A stretch of DNA of 64,000 nucleotides, from the NCBI GenBank assembly GCA_900319385.1, contig ONOG01000007.1, forward strand, positions 1 through 64,000, written 5' to 3'. Both the position numbers and the translations under genes were made by a program. Each line of letters opens with the position of its first letter. The stretch's first letter is position 1. Positions 36,542 through 46,279 of this stretch are shown in pieces. The DNA is from an uncultured Prevotellaceae bacterium (lineage in GTDB: Bacteria; Bacteroidota; Bacteroidia; Bacteroidales; Bacteroidaceae). Under the pieces are notes generated by a model that saw nothing but the letters and a program-made list of their open reading frames with translations, had not been told where the DNA came from and did no database searches.

Positions 36542-36577
36542 GGGCTAACAATGCTAACATTTCTATCAGGGTTAGAA
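36542..36577. repeat. 9-bp CTA array at the 3' end of feoAB
   Basis: Four units (GGGCTAACA, ATGCTAACA, TTTCTATCA, GGGTTAGAA). The feoAB stop TAA (36572-36574, minus) is the central triplet of the last unit; downstream in frame come TGA, TAG, TAG and TAG. Confidence 0.7.
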
Positions 36578-38887
36578 CAGGAGTCCGATTTGCTTGACGC
36601 ACGCCGAGACGATCCACGCCACGCAGGTGGTGTAGAGGGCTGCCGTCAGTGCCCAGCGCCAAGAATTCGTCTCGTGCTTGATGGCAACGATAGTGGCGAT
36701 GCAGGGGAAGTAGAGCAGGACGAAGAGCAGGTAGCAGTAGGCCGTGAGCGGTGTGAGTCCGTCCAATCCACCAAGCACGCCGATGGTGGAGGCGACGATT
36801 TCCTTGGCACCGAGTCCGGCGAGCAGGCTGACATCCAGTTGCCAGTTGAAGCCCTGCAGGCTGAAGACGGGTTCGATGACCCGTCCGATATAGGCGATGA
36901 AGCTTTGGTCCATCGACGCTGCCACACCGTGCGCACCGAAGTAGCCGAGTGCCCATACGATGATGCTTGCCACGAGGATGATGCCACCCATCTTCTTCAG
37001 GTATTCCTTACCCTTCTCCCAGGTGTGGCGTCCGATGGCTTTCGCCGTAGGCATGCGGTAGGGCGGCAGCTCCATGACGAAGGGCGTGTCCTCGCCGCGA
37101 AGCACGCAACGGGACAGGATATTGCTGACGATGACACTGACGATGATACCGACGACGTAGAGCGAAATCATGACGAGGGCTTGCCACTGGGACGGGAAGA
37201 AGATGCCGGTGATCATGATGTAGATGGGCAGTCGTGCCGAACAGGACATGAAGGGCAGGATGAGCATGGTGATGAGTCGCGAGCGTCGGCTCTCGATGGT
37301 TCGCGTGGCCATGATGGCCGGCACGTTGCAACCGAAGCCCATGACCAGCGGGATGAACGACTTGCCGTGCAGCCCCATGCGGTGCATGAGTTTATCCATG
37401 ATGAAGGCAGCACGAGCCATGTAGCCCGAGTCTTCCATGAACGATATAAATAAGTAGAGAATGAGAATCTGCGGCAGGAAGACGATGACCGACCCCACAC
37501 CGGCGATACATCCATCGACGAGCATATCCTTGAGCATGCCGTCGGGCATGACACGGCTCACCCAGTCGCTCAGCCATTCGACCCCAGCCTCGATCCAGTC
37601 CATGGGATACTGCCCGACGACGAACGTCACTTCAAACATGACGAAGAGGATGAGGAAGAAGATGGGAAAGCCCACCCAGCGGTTGGACAACACCTTGTCG
37701 ATGGTGTGTGTGAGGCGATAGGTGTTGTGCTTGGTGCCGGTGTGGTAGCCGGCTTCCTCGAGTGCACCATGGATGAATCCGTACTTGGCGTCCATGATGG
37801 CAGTCTCGCTGTCCTGTGCAGTCTCCTCCATGATGCGCTGTGCAGCGTGGTCACGGGCCGCAAAGATGTCGGTGGCGTTGGGCAACGTGCGCACATAGTC
37901 CTCGACACTCTTGTCGTTCTCCAAAAGCTTGATGGCGAGGTAACGGGTTGAGTAGCGGGTACGCACGTGTTCGTCGCGCTTCAGAAACTCCTGCATGTTG
38001 GCAATGCCGTCCTCCACCTCGTGCCCGTGGTGGATGTGTATGTGGCGGATGGCATCGTCGTTCTCCATCACCTCAATCACTTTCCGGAACAGTTCCTTCA
38101 CTCCCCTACCCGTCTTGAACGACGTAGGCACGAAGGGCACACCGAGCAAGGTCGATAGGGTGTCCAGGTCAACAAGGTCGCCACGTTTCTCAAACTCGTC
38201 GTACATGTTGAGCGCACAGACCACACGCACGTTCATGTCGATGAGCTGTGTAGTGAGGTAGAGGTTGCGCTCGAGGTTCGAGGCATCGATGACGTTGATT
38301 ACGACATCGGGTGTGCGGTCAACAATGTAGCGGCGCACGTAGAGTTCCTCGGGGCTGTAGGCCGAGAGCGAATAGGTGCCAGGCAGGTCGATGAGGTGGA
38401 AGTCGTAGCCGTCGAATCGGGCTCGTGCCTCCGAGGCATCGACGGTCACGCCGGAGTAGTTGCCCACACGGGCATGGGCTCCGCTGGCGTAGTTGAACAG
38501 CGAAGTCTTACCACAGTTGGGATTGCCCACCAAGGCGACTGACGCCTTCCCTGGCCCTTCCCAAGGGGAGGAAGTATATACTTTTTCCTCAGAAGGAGTA
38601 GTAACTACTTCCGTCCCTTGGGAAGGGCCAGGGGAGGGGTCTGGGGCCGTGTGGTCGGGGAGGGGTCCGCTCTCCACCTCCACCAGTGCCGCCTCTTCAT
38701 GTCTGAGCGACACTTCATAGTTCATCAAGCGGTATTTCACGGGGTCTTGCAGTGGAGCGTTGAGTAGCACCTCCACCTGCTGGCCGCGGATAAAACCCAT
38801 TTCGACAATGCGTTTGCGGAAGCTGCCGTGTCCCAGCACCTTCACAATCACACCCTTCTCACCTGTTTGCAGTTCCGATAGTCGCAC
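36572..38887 (-). CDS. feoB: Ferrous iron transporter, FeoA-FeoB fusion
   Basis: 771 aa from a GTG at 38887, giving the family-typical MRLSELQTGEKG; a TTG two codons earlier is possible and a stop lies just upstream. Residues 1-75 are FeoA (SH3-like). Residues about 83-115 are a Pro/Ser/Glu-rich linker encoded by a palindromic DNA repeat (38545-38640). From about 116 the FeoB G domain shows GNPNCGKTSLFN, DLPGTYSL and NVIDASNLERN; the membrane part includes GFGCNVPAIMATR and GLGAKEIVASTIG. It imports Fe2+ across the inner membrane. Promoter at 38954. Confidence 0.95.
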   Translation of the reverse strand: MRLSELQTGEKGVIVKVLGHGSFRKRIVEMGFIRGQQVEVLLNAPLQDPVKYRLMNYEVSLRHEEAALVEVESGPLPDHTAPDPSPGPSQGTEVVTTPSEEKVYTSSPWEGPGKASVALVGNPNCGKTSLFNYASGAHARVGNYSGVTVDASEARARFDGYDFHLIDLPGTYSLSAYSPEELYVRRYIVDRTPDVVINVIDASNLERNLYLTTQLIDMNVRVVCALNMYDEFEKRGDLVDLDTLSTLLGVPFVPTSFKTGRGVKELFRKVIEVMENDDAIRHIHIHHGHEVEDGIANMQEFLKRDEHVRTRYSTRYLAIKLLENDKSVEDYVRTLPNATDIFAARDHAAQRIMEETAQDSETAIMDAKYGFIHGALEEAGYHTGTKHNTYRLTHTIDKVLSNRWVGFPIFFLILFVMFEVTFVVGQYPMDWIEAGVEWLSDWVSRVMPDGMLKDMLVDGCIAGVGSVIVFLPQILILYLFISFMEDSGYMARAAFIMDKLMHRMGLHGKSFIPLVMGFGCNVPAIMATRTIESRRSRLITMLILPFMSCSARLPIYIMITGIFFPSQWQALVMISLYVVGIIVSVIVSNILSRCVLRGEDTPFVMELPPYRMPTAKAIGRHTWEKGKEYLKKMGGIILVASIIVWALGYFGAHGVAASMDQSFIAYIGRVIEPVFSLQGFNWQLDVSLLAGLGAKEIVASTIGVLGGLDGLTPLTAYCYLLFVLLYFPCIATIVAIKHETNSWRWALTAALYTTCVAWIVSACVKQIGLLF
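38545..38640. repeat. Palindromic repeat inserted in frame inside feoAB
   Basis: Arms 38545-38576 and 38606-38639 are near-perfect inverted repeats built on CCCTTCCCAAGGG. The 96-bp span is a multiple of three and encodes the FeoA-FeoB linker. It is related in style to the GC-rich intergenic palindromes at 24234 and 50827. Confidence 0.85.
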
Positions 38888-38953
38888 GATCAATCAGCTA
38901 TAAAGATTAGAAACAAAACACATGCGCCGAAGTCGCATGGCTCTTGGAAATGT

Positions 38954-38962
38954 GCAAAGTTA
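38954..38962 (-). promoter_or_regulatory. -7 box of feoAB
   Basis: Minus-strand TAACTTTGC, 67 bp upstream of the GTG start. No Fur box or riboswitch was recognised in the leader. Confidence 0.7.
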
Positions 38963-39109
38963 CGGTCTTTTTCCCATCTTTTCGACATTATCCTCCGAAA
39001 AAACGTCAAAAATACCTACAAGTAAGTATCGCTCCTTTTGAGAGATGAGGATTTTTGTACACTGAATCATTTTTATTACATTTTTTTTGCATTTTTGCTC
39101 TGTTCGCCG

Positions 39110-39118
39110 TATCTTCGC
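39110..39118 (+). promoter_or_regulatory. -7 box of the 39163 gene
   Basis: TATCTTCGC, a one-base variant of TAnnTTTGC, 45 bp ahead of the chosen ATG. It rules out the earlier ATG at 39055. Confidence 0.6.
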
Positions 39119-39162
39119 GGTTGATATTCTGCGCAAACACCATTTTTGTTCTAACTAAAAAT

Positions 39163-42100
39163 ATGAAAATTATGAGAAAGAAGAGTTTTTTGTGGCTCAT
39201 GCTCAGTCTGTTTGCACTGACGGCATGGGCTGAACTGCCTGCGACGGGTGACACGGGTTACCTGTATAACGCAGCGACAGGGAAGTTTTTCTCATCGGGA
39301 GTGACCTCTGTGAGCAACTCTGGGGCTCTGGTCGATGACTATGGCATCCCCGTAGAAATCAAAAACGAGGGTGCGGCAACGGAATTTGCCGGCCACACCT
39401 ATCTGCGTCTGCAGTTGTGCGACTACTACGGTCGCTACCTGCGCATCGTGGCTGGGGGCCTTGACTGCGCCGGCTCGAGTTACCACAAGTGGGCGGTGAC
39501 AGAAGTTGAGGATGGTGTGTTCGTCCTGCGCTGCATCTACCAGTCGTCGCAGGTGGCCTACGCCACAAAGGGCTACTATGTGGCCATCGACGAAAACGAC
39601 TGCCTGGTGCTGGTCGACGGTTTGGACAATGCTGCCCAGTGGATATTCGTCACAGGTGAGCAGCAGAGAACCCTCGTCCAGAATGCTTACAATGAACGCG
39701 TGTCAGCCATGGCTACACTGATGGACATTACGGCCGCGAACGTGAGCGAACTGGAGGCTGCGCTGGCCGACTATACGCCTGTCGATGTGACGTCGTCGAT
39801 TACCAATCCTACGCTCTATGAGAATCTGGACGGATGGACGGTGAACAACATCCAGGGTACGGCCATCAGCAACGGTTCGTATCAGATTCAGAATGCTGCG
39901 GGCACACAGGCCACTTGCAGCCAGGTGGTCGAAGGTCTGCAACCCGGTATCTACAAGGTCGAGGTGCAGGCATTCTACCGTGCTACGGCGATGGACCGCT
40001 GCAAGACCTTTGGCGACGAAGGGTTCTACTTCACCAATGCCTACATCGAAGCCAATAACGAAAGGGTACAGGTGATCGACTGGTACTCGATTGCGTTCGA
40101 GGACTATACGAAGCCCAACAGCCGCAGTCATATCAAGGACGAGTTTAACGAAGGTAGCAAATACACCAACACGCTCTACACCACTGTAGGCGAAAATGGC
40201 CTGTTGAACCTGACCATCTCCGTTCCGAGTTACAGTGCCAGCGAATATCCCAACTGGATATGCTTCAACAACGTGCGCTTGACACGCTACGATGCGCCCG
40301 TAGCTGAGAAACCCATCGTCGAGGGAACGTACTATCTTTATAATCCCAGTGCCGACCTGTGGTTCAACTATGGCGGCGACGATGACTACACGGCTGTGCT
40401 GAAACAACATGGCGAACCTCTCCGCGTGTTTGTCTATGAAAACACGGTCGGCTTCGGAACTGCACTCGACTCGCGCTACCTTAATGCATCGGCTGCGACG
40501 GAGAATGCACGCAGCACGGGTGCTACCTATTTTACTTATACGTATAACCCAGACGGCACCTACACCTTCCGTTCGGAAGTCGGTCTGATGGGATACAGCG
40601 GCACCAAGGCCGAGCGCCTGAGCCAGACGAAGATTGCCATGGATATGACCAACCCCGATGACCTCGGAACGCACTGGCAGTTGCTGACGAAGGATGAGCT
40701 GCTGGCACGTTTCAGCGAGGCTTCGGAGGAGAATCCCGTGGATGCTACGTTCCTCATCACGTGCCCGAACTTCGACCGTCACCACTCGGGCCTCTCGGCT
40801 TGGAGCGGCAACTCGACGGGTAACAACACGGGCTTCCTCTGCAACAATTCGGGATGGGTGTTCAACGTGACGAACGCCTGCTGGCAGAAACTGACAGGTG
40901 TGCCCAACGGTACCTATTTGCTGACAGCCCAGGCCTTCTACCGCCACGGTTCGAACACCGAGGTGATGGCGCAGACCGAGGAAAGCATGCCGCGTCAGGG
41001 CGTCATCTATGCCAACGACCAGGAGACCTTCGTTCACCCGATTCTCTGGTCGGGAGCCCTGCAGGCCACGAACATCTACAGCGCCAACGGCGGTAACGGA
41101 CGTGCCTACGGCGACGCTGGTTACATTCCTTACTTCGAAAATGGTGGCAGCAAGGCATCGACCGACGCCTGCATCGCTTTCGACCATAGTCTGTACTTTG
41201 GCAACGAGGTGAAGGTGACTGTGATGGACGGCGAACTGACCATCGGCGCGAAAATCAAGGAATTGACCACCAACTCATGGATGGCCTACGACAACTTCGA
41301 ACTCTGGTACCTCGGTATGCCGGAAGACCTCACCACCTATGAGGAAGCACTGGCACAGGTAGTGAACGAGGCCAACAATCTTGTACTGCCAACGAAGGCC
41401 AAGGAAACCCTCGACGCAGTCATCACAGAGTATAACAAGGAATACACGACGGCTGCGGACTATACAGCCGCCATCGATGCCATCACGACTGCGAAGGAGA
41501 CGGCACAACCCATTGCCGAAGGTTATGCCAAGTACAACGACCTGAAGCAGATGATTCAAGAAAATCTGGTGGATCAGACTAGTGCCTACACCGACGAATC
41601 GGGTGCTACGGACCAGTTGAACACCCAGTTGGCCGCCATCGACGATTCACCCATGGTGAACCAGGCCGAAAGTGCTACCGACTTGAATATGGCGCTGCAG
41701 GCTGCATGGACTGTTACATTAAAATGGATGGAGGGTGTGACCGTCAATCCTGAGGTTGGTATTGACCTCACTTGGATGATTCAGGATGCCGACTTCTCGA
41801 ACGCCAGTTACAAGAACTACTGGGAGGAAAGCGGCGTCAGCGGCGGCACAGTCGGCGTGACCCATGGCGTGATGCGCTACATGAACACCTCGTTCGACCT
41901 TCGTCAGACACTGCCCTATCGACTGCCGGCAGGTGCCTACAAACTGACGGCCGATGGCTTCGAGCGCACCCATAGTCCGCTCTCTACTGCCTACTCGAAC
42001 TACACCGCCGGCACATCCGTGGTGAAGGGCTACATCTTCTTCAATTCCGACGAGCAACTCGTCTGGAACCTGCTCGACATGCAGGATGTCAAGGACAACA

Positions 42101-45100
42101 GCCTCGGCGGTGTCGATAGCGGAGGCGGCTTCTACGTGCCCGACGGAAGCAGTGCTGCCAACACCTATCTTGCTGCCGGTCACTATCCCAACACGCTCAG
42201 CGCCGTGCTGACCGAACATGCCGACGTGACCATTGGCTATCGCTCGGACAACACCAACGAATGGACCTGTATCGACAACTTCAAGCTGCGCTACTACGGT
42301 CCGCTCGACCTCTCTGAATACGAAGCACAGCTGGCTCTGGCTGTCGACGAAGCCAACAATCTCGTCCTGCCCACCAAGCAGAAAGGCATTCTCGACGACG
42401 TCGTGACAGAGAACAACAAGACCTACACCAGCGAAGCAGACTACCAAGCTGCCATCGCCAACATCAACGCAGCGAAGGCTGTTGCCCAGCCGTTCGTCGA
42501 GCCGTACGCCCAGTACAAGCAGATGAAGCAGATGATTCAGGAGCGCTTCATCGGCCAGACCGAGGTCTATACCGACGAAACGGATGCTGCGACGACCTAC
42601 ACCAACAACATCACAGGCAAGGATACCGAGGTCGAACAGGCCGAAGCCGTGGCCGACATCGAGGCAGCCACCGCTGCCCTGTGGACCGAGGCGCTCAACT
42701 TCGTCAAGGCTGTGAAGATCAACGAAGGACAGGGTTTCGACCTCACGTGGATGATTCAGGATGCCGACTTCAGCGACTCGAGCTACAAGAATTTCTGGAC
42801 TGAGACCTGCGCCAGCACGAATGCCCACGGCGTGGTCGGCGGCAACAACATCCTGCGCTACTACGCCTGCGACTTCGACGTCCGCCAGACACTGCCCTAC
42901 GTGATGCCGGCAGGTGCCTATAAGATGACCGTCGATGGCTTCGAACGCACCAACTCGCCCATAAACGATGCCTACACGCAGTATGCAGCAGGCAACAGCA
43001 CCGTCACCGCCGTGGTCTATATGAACGACAACGAACAGACGCTGATGAACCTGTTCGACGTGCAGAGCGTGACGGACAATAGCCTGGGCGGCGTGCAGCC
43101 CAGCGGCGCGTCGTTCTACATTGCCGACGGCAGTTCGGCTGCCAGCAAGTACATCGACGCCGGACACTACCCCAACACGCTGATTGCCGTCCTTGCCGAC
43201 GATGCCGAAGCCACTATCGGCTACCGCTGCGCCAACTCCAACGCATGGACCGCCGTCGATAACTTCCGCCTCTGGTACATTGGCGAAGTGCCCAGCATCG
43301 AGATCGCTACGAAGGCGAACGAACTCAACCCCATCTGCGCACCCATCACCCTCAGCACCGACGACGAGCAAATCGACGCGCTCTACCTCGTAGGCTCTGT
43401 CGGCGAGGGCACCGCCCTGCTCTACCCCGTCAGCACCGTCGCCCCGGGCACTCCTTGCGTGGCACTCGTCAACACGAGCACGCTGCGTGCACCGATGGAG
43501 GTGACCAGCAGCAAGACCTATGTGCTGCCTTGGGACGGTGGCACGCTCCAGCCCGACGACGCGAACTACACTTGGACATACGTCGATCTGGCTGATGCCA
43601 GTCACGCAGCCGACGAACTCACCCTGCAAGTCCTCGACCCGATGGCAATGGACTTCGCGGTCAACATCGAGAACCTCGCCGCCCGCAAGTTCCTCAGCAA
43701 CGTCACCTACGTCGGTGCGAGCGAACCTTCGGTCGTTGCGAAGTACAACGTCGCTCCGCCCACACGCCGCGACATCCCCAACGCTGTGATGATTCCGATG
43801 CCCCTCGGTCTCACCACGGGCGCCACGGTCAGCCTCGACGACGGCACCACAGTTGATGTTGCTGCCGGCGATGCGGCTGCCTACATCTACAACCTGCTCC
43901 CTGCCCAGACCTACAGCTACAGCATTACGGCCGAAGGAACCACGGTCGGCCAGGGCCAGTTCACCACCACCGGCACCCTGCGCATGGTCTATGCGCCGTC
44001 GGCCTACAACATCCGCGACCTCGGCGGCTGGCGGGCTCAGGACGGCAAGCGCACCAACTACGGCCACCTGTTCCGCGGCTCCACCCTCAACGGCTATGCC
44101 ACGGCAACGGCTGAAGACCTGCAGACGCTGCGCGACCTCGGCGTGGGCGGCGAAATCGACCTGCGCTACCGCGAGGACCACGACAAGGACATGGGCTGCG
44201 GCACCTCGGCCTTCGGCTTCGGCACAGCCGACTACTACTTCGCCGCTGCCAACGACTGGACGGCTGCCAACATCAGCGAGGCCGGCACACAACAGCGGCT
44301 GAAGCAGGAGTTTGACTTCATTCTCGACCACTTCCGTCAGGACAAAGCCGTCTATTACCACTGCGCATGGGGTGCCGACCGCACGGGACTGCTCACCCTC
44401 ATGCTCGAAGGTATCCTCGGCGTCGAACTCGACCAGATCTACAAGGACTACGAGCTCACCTCGTTCTCGGCTGCCCCTGGAGCTACGAACCGTCTGAAGA
44501 CTTCGTTCCAGGACCGCATCGACGTCATCCAGGCACTCGAGGGCGAAACGCTGCGCGATAAGTTCGAAAACTACTTCACGAACAAGCTCGGCGTTTCGGC
44601 CGACGACATCGCCTACTTCCGCAGTGTCATGCTCAGCGACGACGAAGAGCCGGCCGTCGAACCCGTAGCCTACGAATTCGTGGCCAGCGAATGGCCCGCA
44701 GGCGACCCCGCACGCATCTCTGCCGAGAACGTCACGGTGGACACCGAGGCCAACACCATCACCGTCAGCAACACCGAAGGCGACAACAACGTGGCCCTGC
44801 GTTTCCAGACCACCAATCGCTACTACGTCACCCCCGAGCAACGCTACTTCACCATCCGCGCCACGGGTCTGCACACCGGCGAAGGCAAGTCCTACCTCTG
44901 GTGGCTCAACAACGCCAACCACGCCAGCCAGGTAGCACCGACCACCATCTACCTCGATGGCGACGTAACCGTCTTCGCCTGGGACATCCGCACCTGCGGA
45001 CTGGGCGACAACTTCTCGACGACGGAGAACACCGAGCTCCAGACCATCGGCGACTGGGTGACCACCTTCGGCATGACAATGGCTGCCGGCACCACACCCG

Positions 45101-45789
45101 TGGTCATCTCCTACATCGGATTCGAGGAGAGCGTGCCCGAACCCGTCGAAGAGTATGAGTACAGCTTCCTCGCCAGCGAATGGCCCGCAGGCGACCCAGG
45201 ACGCATCTCTGCCAGCAACGTGAGCGTGGACGACGTGGCCAACACCATCACCATCGCCAACACGGCAGGGCCGAACAACGTGGCGCTGAACTTCGAGTCC
45301 GAACGCATACTCTACGTCGAAGAGGGCATCCGCTACTTTGTCATCCAGGGCACAGGGCTCTCGACCGACGAAGGCAGTGCCAAGCTCTGGTGGCTGAACG
45401 CCAAGAACAACGGCGGCGAAATGCCCCCGACCCTCGTCCGCACCGACGACGACGGCACCGTCACCCTGCTCTGGGACATCCAGACCGACGCCACCTTCGC
45501 CAGCGGCTTCAACGCCACGGGACGCACCTATCTCGACACGACGGGTGCCGCCACCTGGGGCTGGACCACGACCTTCGGCCTGACGATGGCCGACGAAGCC
45601 GAGCCTGTCGTCATCACCAACATCGGCTACCTGAAGGCCGACGACGAACTCGTGACCGGCATCGAAGAGACGTTCAACGCGCAAAGCACGAAGCACGGCG
45701 AAGTATATGACCTGAGCGGACGCCGCATCCGCACCCTCACGAAGGGCGGCCTATACATTATCGACGGAAAGAAGGTGCTGGTAAAGTGA
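39163..45789 (+). CDS. Giant secreted protein with Y_phosphatase3-type phosphatase domain
   Basis: 2208 aa; signal peptide MKIMRKKSFLWLMLSLFALTAWA (ATG 39163, or 39172). About 1400 N-terminal residues are beta-rich binding-like modules, including two copies of a long repeat beginning DLTWMIQDADFS (around residues 867 and 1195) separated by helical spacers (EEALAQVVNEANNLVLPTKAK type). After an Fn3-like stretch, residues about 1607-1830 form a dual-specificity/tyrosine phosphatase of the LipA-like kind: NIRDLGGW near 1616 and the P-loop HCAWGADRTG with nucleophile Cys1734. Two 145-residue modules (SEWPAGDP...) and a short terminal motif (DLSGRRI...YIIDGKKVLVK) follow. Likely extracellular phosphatase on phosphoinositide, inositol phosphate or protein; substrate unknown. 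Paralogue at 46799. Confidence 0.85.
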   Translation: MKIMRKKSFLWLMLSLFALTAWAELPATGDTGYLYNAATGKFFSSGVTSVSNSGALVDDYGIPVEIKNEGAATEFAGHTYLRLQLCDYYGRYLRIVAGGLDCAGSSYHKWAVTEVEDGVFVLRCIYQSSQVAYATKGYYVAIDENDCLVLVDGLDNAAQWIFVTGEQQRTLVQNAYNERVSAMATLMDITAANVSELEAALADYTPVDVTSSITNPTLYENLDGWTVNNIQGTAISNGSYQIQNAAGTQATCSQVVEGLQPGIYKVEVQAFYRATAMDRCKTFGDEGFYFTNAYIEANNERVQVIDWYSIAFEDYTKPNSRSHIKDEFNEGSKYTNTLYTTVGENGLLNLTISVPSYSASEYPNWICFNNVRLTRYDAPVAEKPIVEGTYYLYNPSADLWFNYGGDDDYTAVLKQHGEPLRVFVYENTVGFGTALDSRYLNASAATENARSTGATYFTYTYNPDGTYTFRSEVGLMGYSGTKAERLSQTKIAMDMTNPDDLGTHWQLLTKDELLARFSEASEENPVDATFLITCPNFDRHHSGLSAWSGNSTGNNTGFLCNNSGWVFNVTNACWQKLTGVPNGTYLLTAQAFYRHGSNTEVMAQTEESMPRQGVIYANDQETFVHPILWSGALQATNIYSANGGNGRAYGDAGYIPYFENGGSKASTDACIAFDHSLYFGNEVKVTVMDGELTIGAKIKELTTNSWMAYDNFELWYLGMPEDLTTYEEALAQVVNEANNLVLPTKAKETLDAVITEYNKEYTTAADYTAAIDAITTAKETAQPIAEGYAKYNDLKQMIQENLVDQTSAYTDESGATDQLNTQLAAIDDSPMVNQAESATDLNMALQAAWTVTLKWMEGVTVNPEVGIDLTWMIQDADFSNASYKNYWEESGVSGGTVGVTHGVMRYMNTSFDLRQTLPYRLPAGAYKLTADGFERTHSPLSTAYSNYTAGTSVVKGYIFFNSDEQLVWNLLDMQDVKDNSLGGVDSGGGFYVPDGSSAANTYLAAGHYPNTLSAVLTEHADVTIGYRSDNTNEWTCIDNFKLRYYGPLDLSEYEAQLALAVDEANNLVLPTKQKGILDDVVTENNKTYTSEADYQAAIANINAAKAVAQPFVEPYAQYKQMKQMIQERFIGQTEVYTDETDAATTYTNNITGKDTEVEQAEAVADIEAATAALWTEALNFVKAVKINEGQGFDLTWMIQDADFSDSSYKNFWTETCASTNAHGVVGGNNILRYYACDFDVRQTLPYVMPAGAYKMTVDGFERTNSPINDAYTQYAAGNSTVTAVVYMNDNEQTLMNLFDVQSVTDNSLGGVQPSGASFYIADGSSAASKYIDAGHYPNTLIAVLADDAEATIGYRCANSNAWTAVDNFRLWYIGEVPSIEIATKANELNPICAPITLSTDDEQIDALYLVGSVGEGTALLYPVSTVAPGTPCVALVNTSTLRAPMEVTSSKTYVLPWDGGTLQPDDANYTWTYVDLADASHAADELTLQVLDPMAMDFAVNIENLAARKFLSNVTYVGASEPSVVAKYNVAPPTRRDIPNAVMIPMPLGLTTGATVSLDDGTTVDVAAGDAAAYIYNLLPAQTYSYSITAEGTTVGQGQFTTTGTLRMVYAPSAYNIRDLGGWRAQDGKRTNYGHLFRGSTLNGYATATAEDLQTLRDLGVGGEIDLRYREDHDKDMGCGTSAFGFGTADYYFAAANDWTAANISEAGTQQRLKQEFDFILDHFRQDKAVYYHCAWGADRTGLLTLMLEGILGVELDQIYKDYELTSFSAAPGATNRLKTSFQDRIDVIQALEGETLRDKFENYFTNKLGVSADDIAYFRSVMLSDDEEPAVEPVAYEFVASEWPAGDPARISAENVTVDTEANTITVSNTEGDNNVALRFQTTNRYYVTPEQRYFTIRATGLHTGEGKSYLWWLNNANHASQVAPTTIYLDGDVTVFAWDIRTCGLGDNFSTTENTELQTIGDWVTTFGMTMAAGTTPVVISYIGFEESVPEPVEEYEYSFLASEWPAGDPGRISASNVSVDDVANTITIANTAGPNNVALNFESERILYVEEGIRYFVIQGTGLSTDEGSAKLWWLNAKNNGGEMPPTLVRTDDDGTVTLLWDIQTDATFASGFNATGRTYLDTTGAATWGWTTTFGLTMADEAEPVVITNIGYLKADDELVTGIEETFNAQSTKHGEVYDLSGRRIRTLTKGGLYIIDGKKVLVK

Positions 45790-45839
45790 CGTAACGCACA
45801 CTGAGAGCGCGGACGTCCCCGTCCGCCATACAGACAACA

Positions 45840-45913
45840 ATCCCGAAGGGACGACAGAACACAGGCAGGGGTGAAGCGCAACCCCTGCCTGTGTTTTGTC
45901 ATCCCCTCGGGAC
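45840..45913 (+). terminator. Nested terminator hairpin after the 39163 gene
   Basis: Inner stem AACACAGGCAGGGGT/ACCCCTGCCTGTGTT (45858-45872, 45881-45895) inside an outer CCCGAAGGGA/TCCCCTCGGG pairing, followed by a T-run near 45915. Confidence 0.8.
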
Positions 45914-45940
45914 TATTTTTTTTACAGGACAACCGTAAAA

Positions 45941-46157
45941 TTTTATACCATGAATTAGTTCTAATGAGTTCTAATTTCAGAGATGATTATTCCTTTTATG
46001 CGACCATGAATTGTGAAGCCTTACGGCTTTATTGCCACAGAACAGGAATAGATGCGGAGCATCCCCAATTCATGGTTGCCAAAGAATCAAGCTTTTGGGA
46101 AGCAGGGGGGAGAGCAGGCAAAATTAGAACTCATTAGAAATAATTCATGGTATAAAA
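45941..46157. mobile_element. MITE-like element, 217 bp with 37-bp terminal inverted repeats
   Basis: The ends 45941-45977 and 46121-46157 are inverted repeats over 37 bp with one mismatch (TTTTATACCATGAATTA...). A second, internal inverted pair ACCATGAATTG (46003-46013)/CAATTCATGGT (46066-46076) repeats the same core. It encodes no transposase; an 88-aa ORF crossing it has no recognisable features. Non-autonomous mobile element inferred. Confidence 0.75.
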
Positions 46158-46279
46158 AATGACTTTCGAAACTTAATGAACATCATTTCATGGGATTGAT
46201 GCCAAGATTTTCGCAGATTGACGCGTAGAATGCCGTCGCATGACGCCTGCTACGTCGCCCCCAAAACTGATTTGGAGTA

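Noticed and set aside
38888..39162. Riboswitch or Fur box ahead of feoAB
   Set aside because: Only the -7 box is recognisable; no conserved aptamer core or palindromic Fur-like site.
41719..45696. 1325-aa minus-strand open frame opposite the giant phosphatase gene
   Set aside because: Same cause; the composition is Val/Gly/Asp-rich shadow sequence without domains, and the plus frame has the signal peptide and catalytic motifs.
45871..46137. 88-aa plus-strand ORF across the MITE-like element
   Set aside because: It spans a terminator and both element ends, and no motif was recognised.
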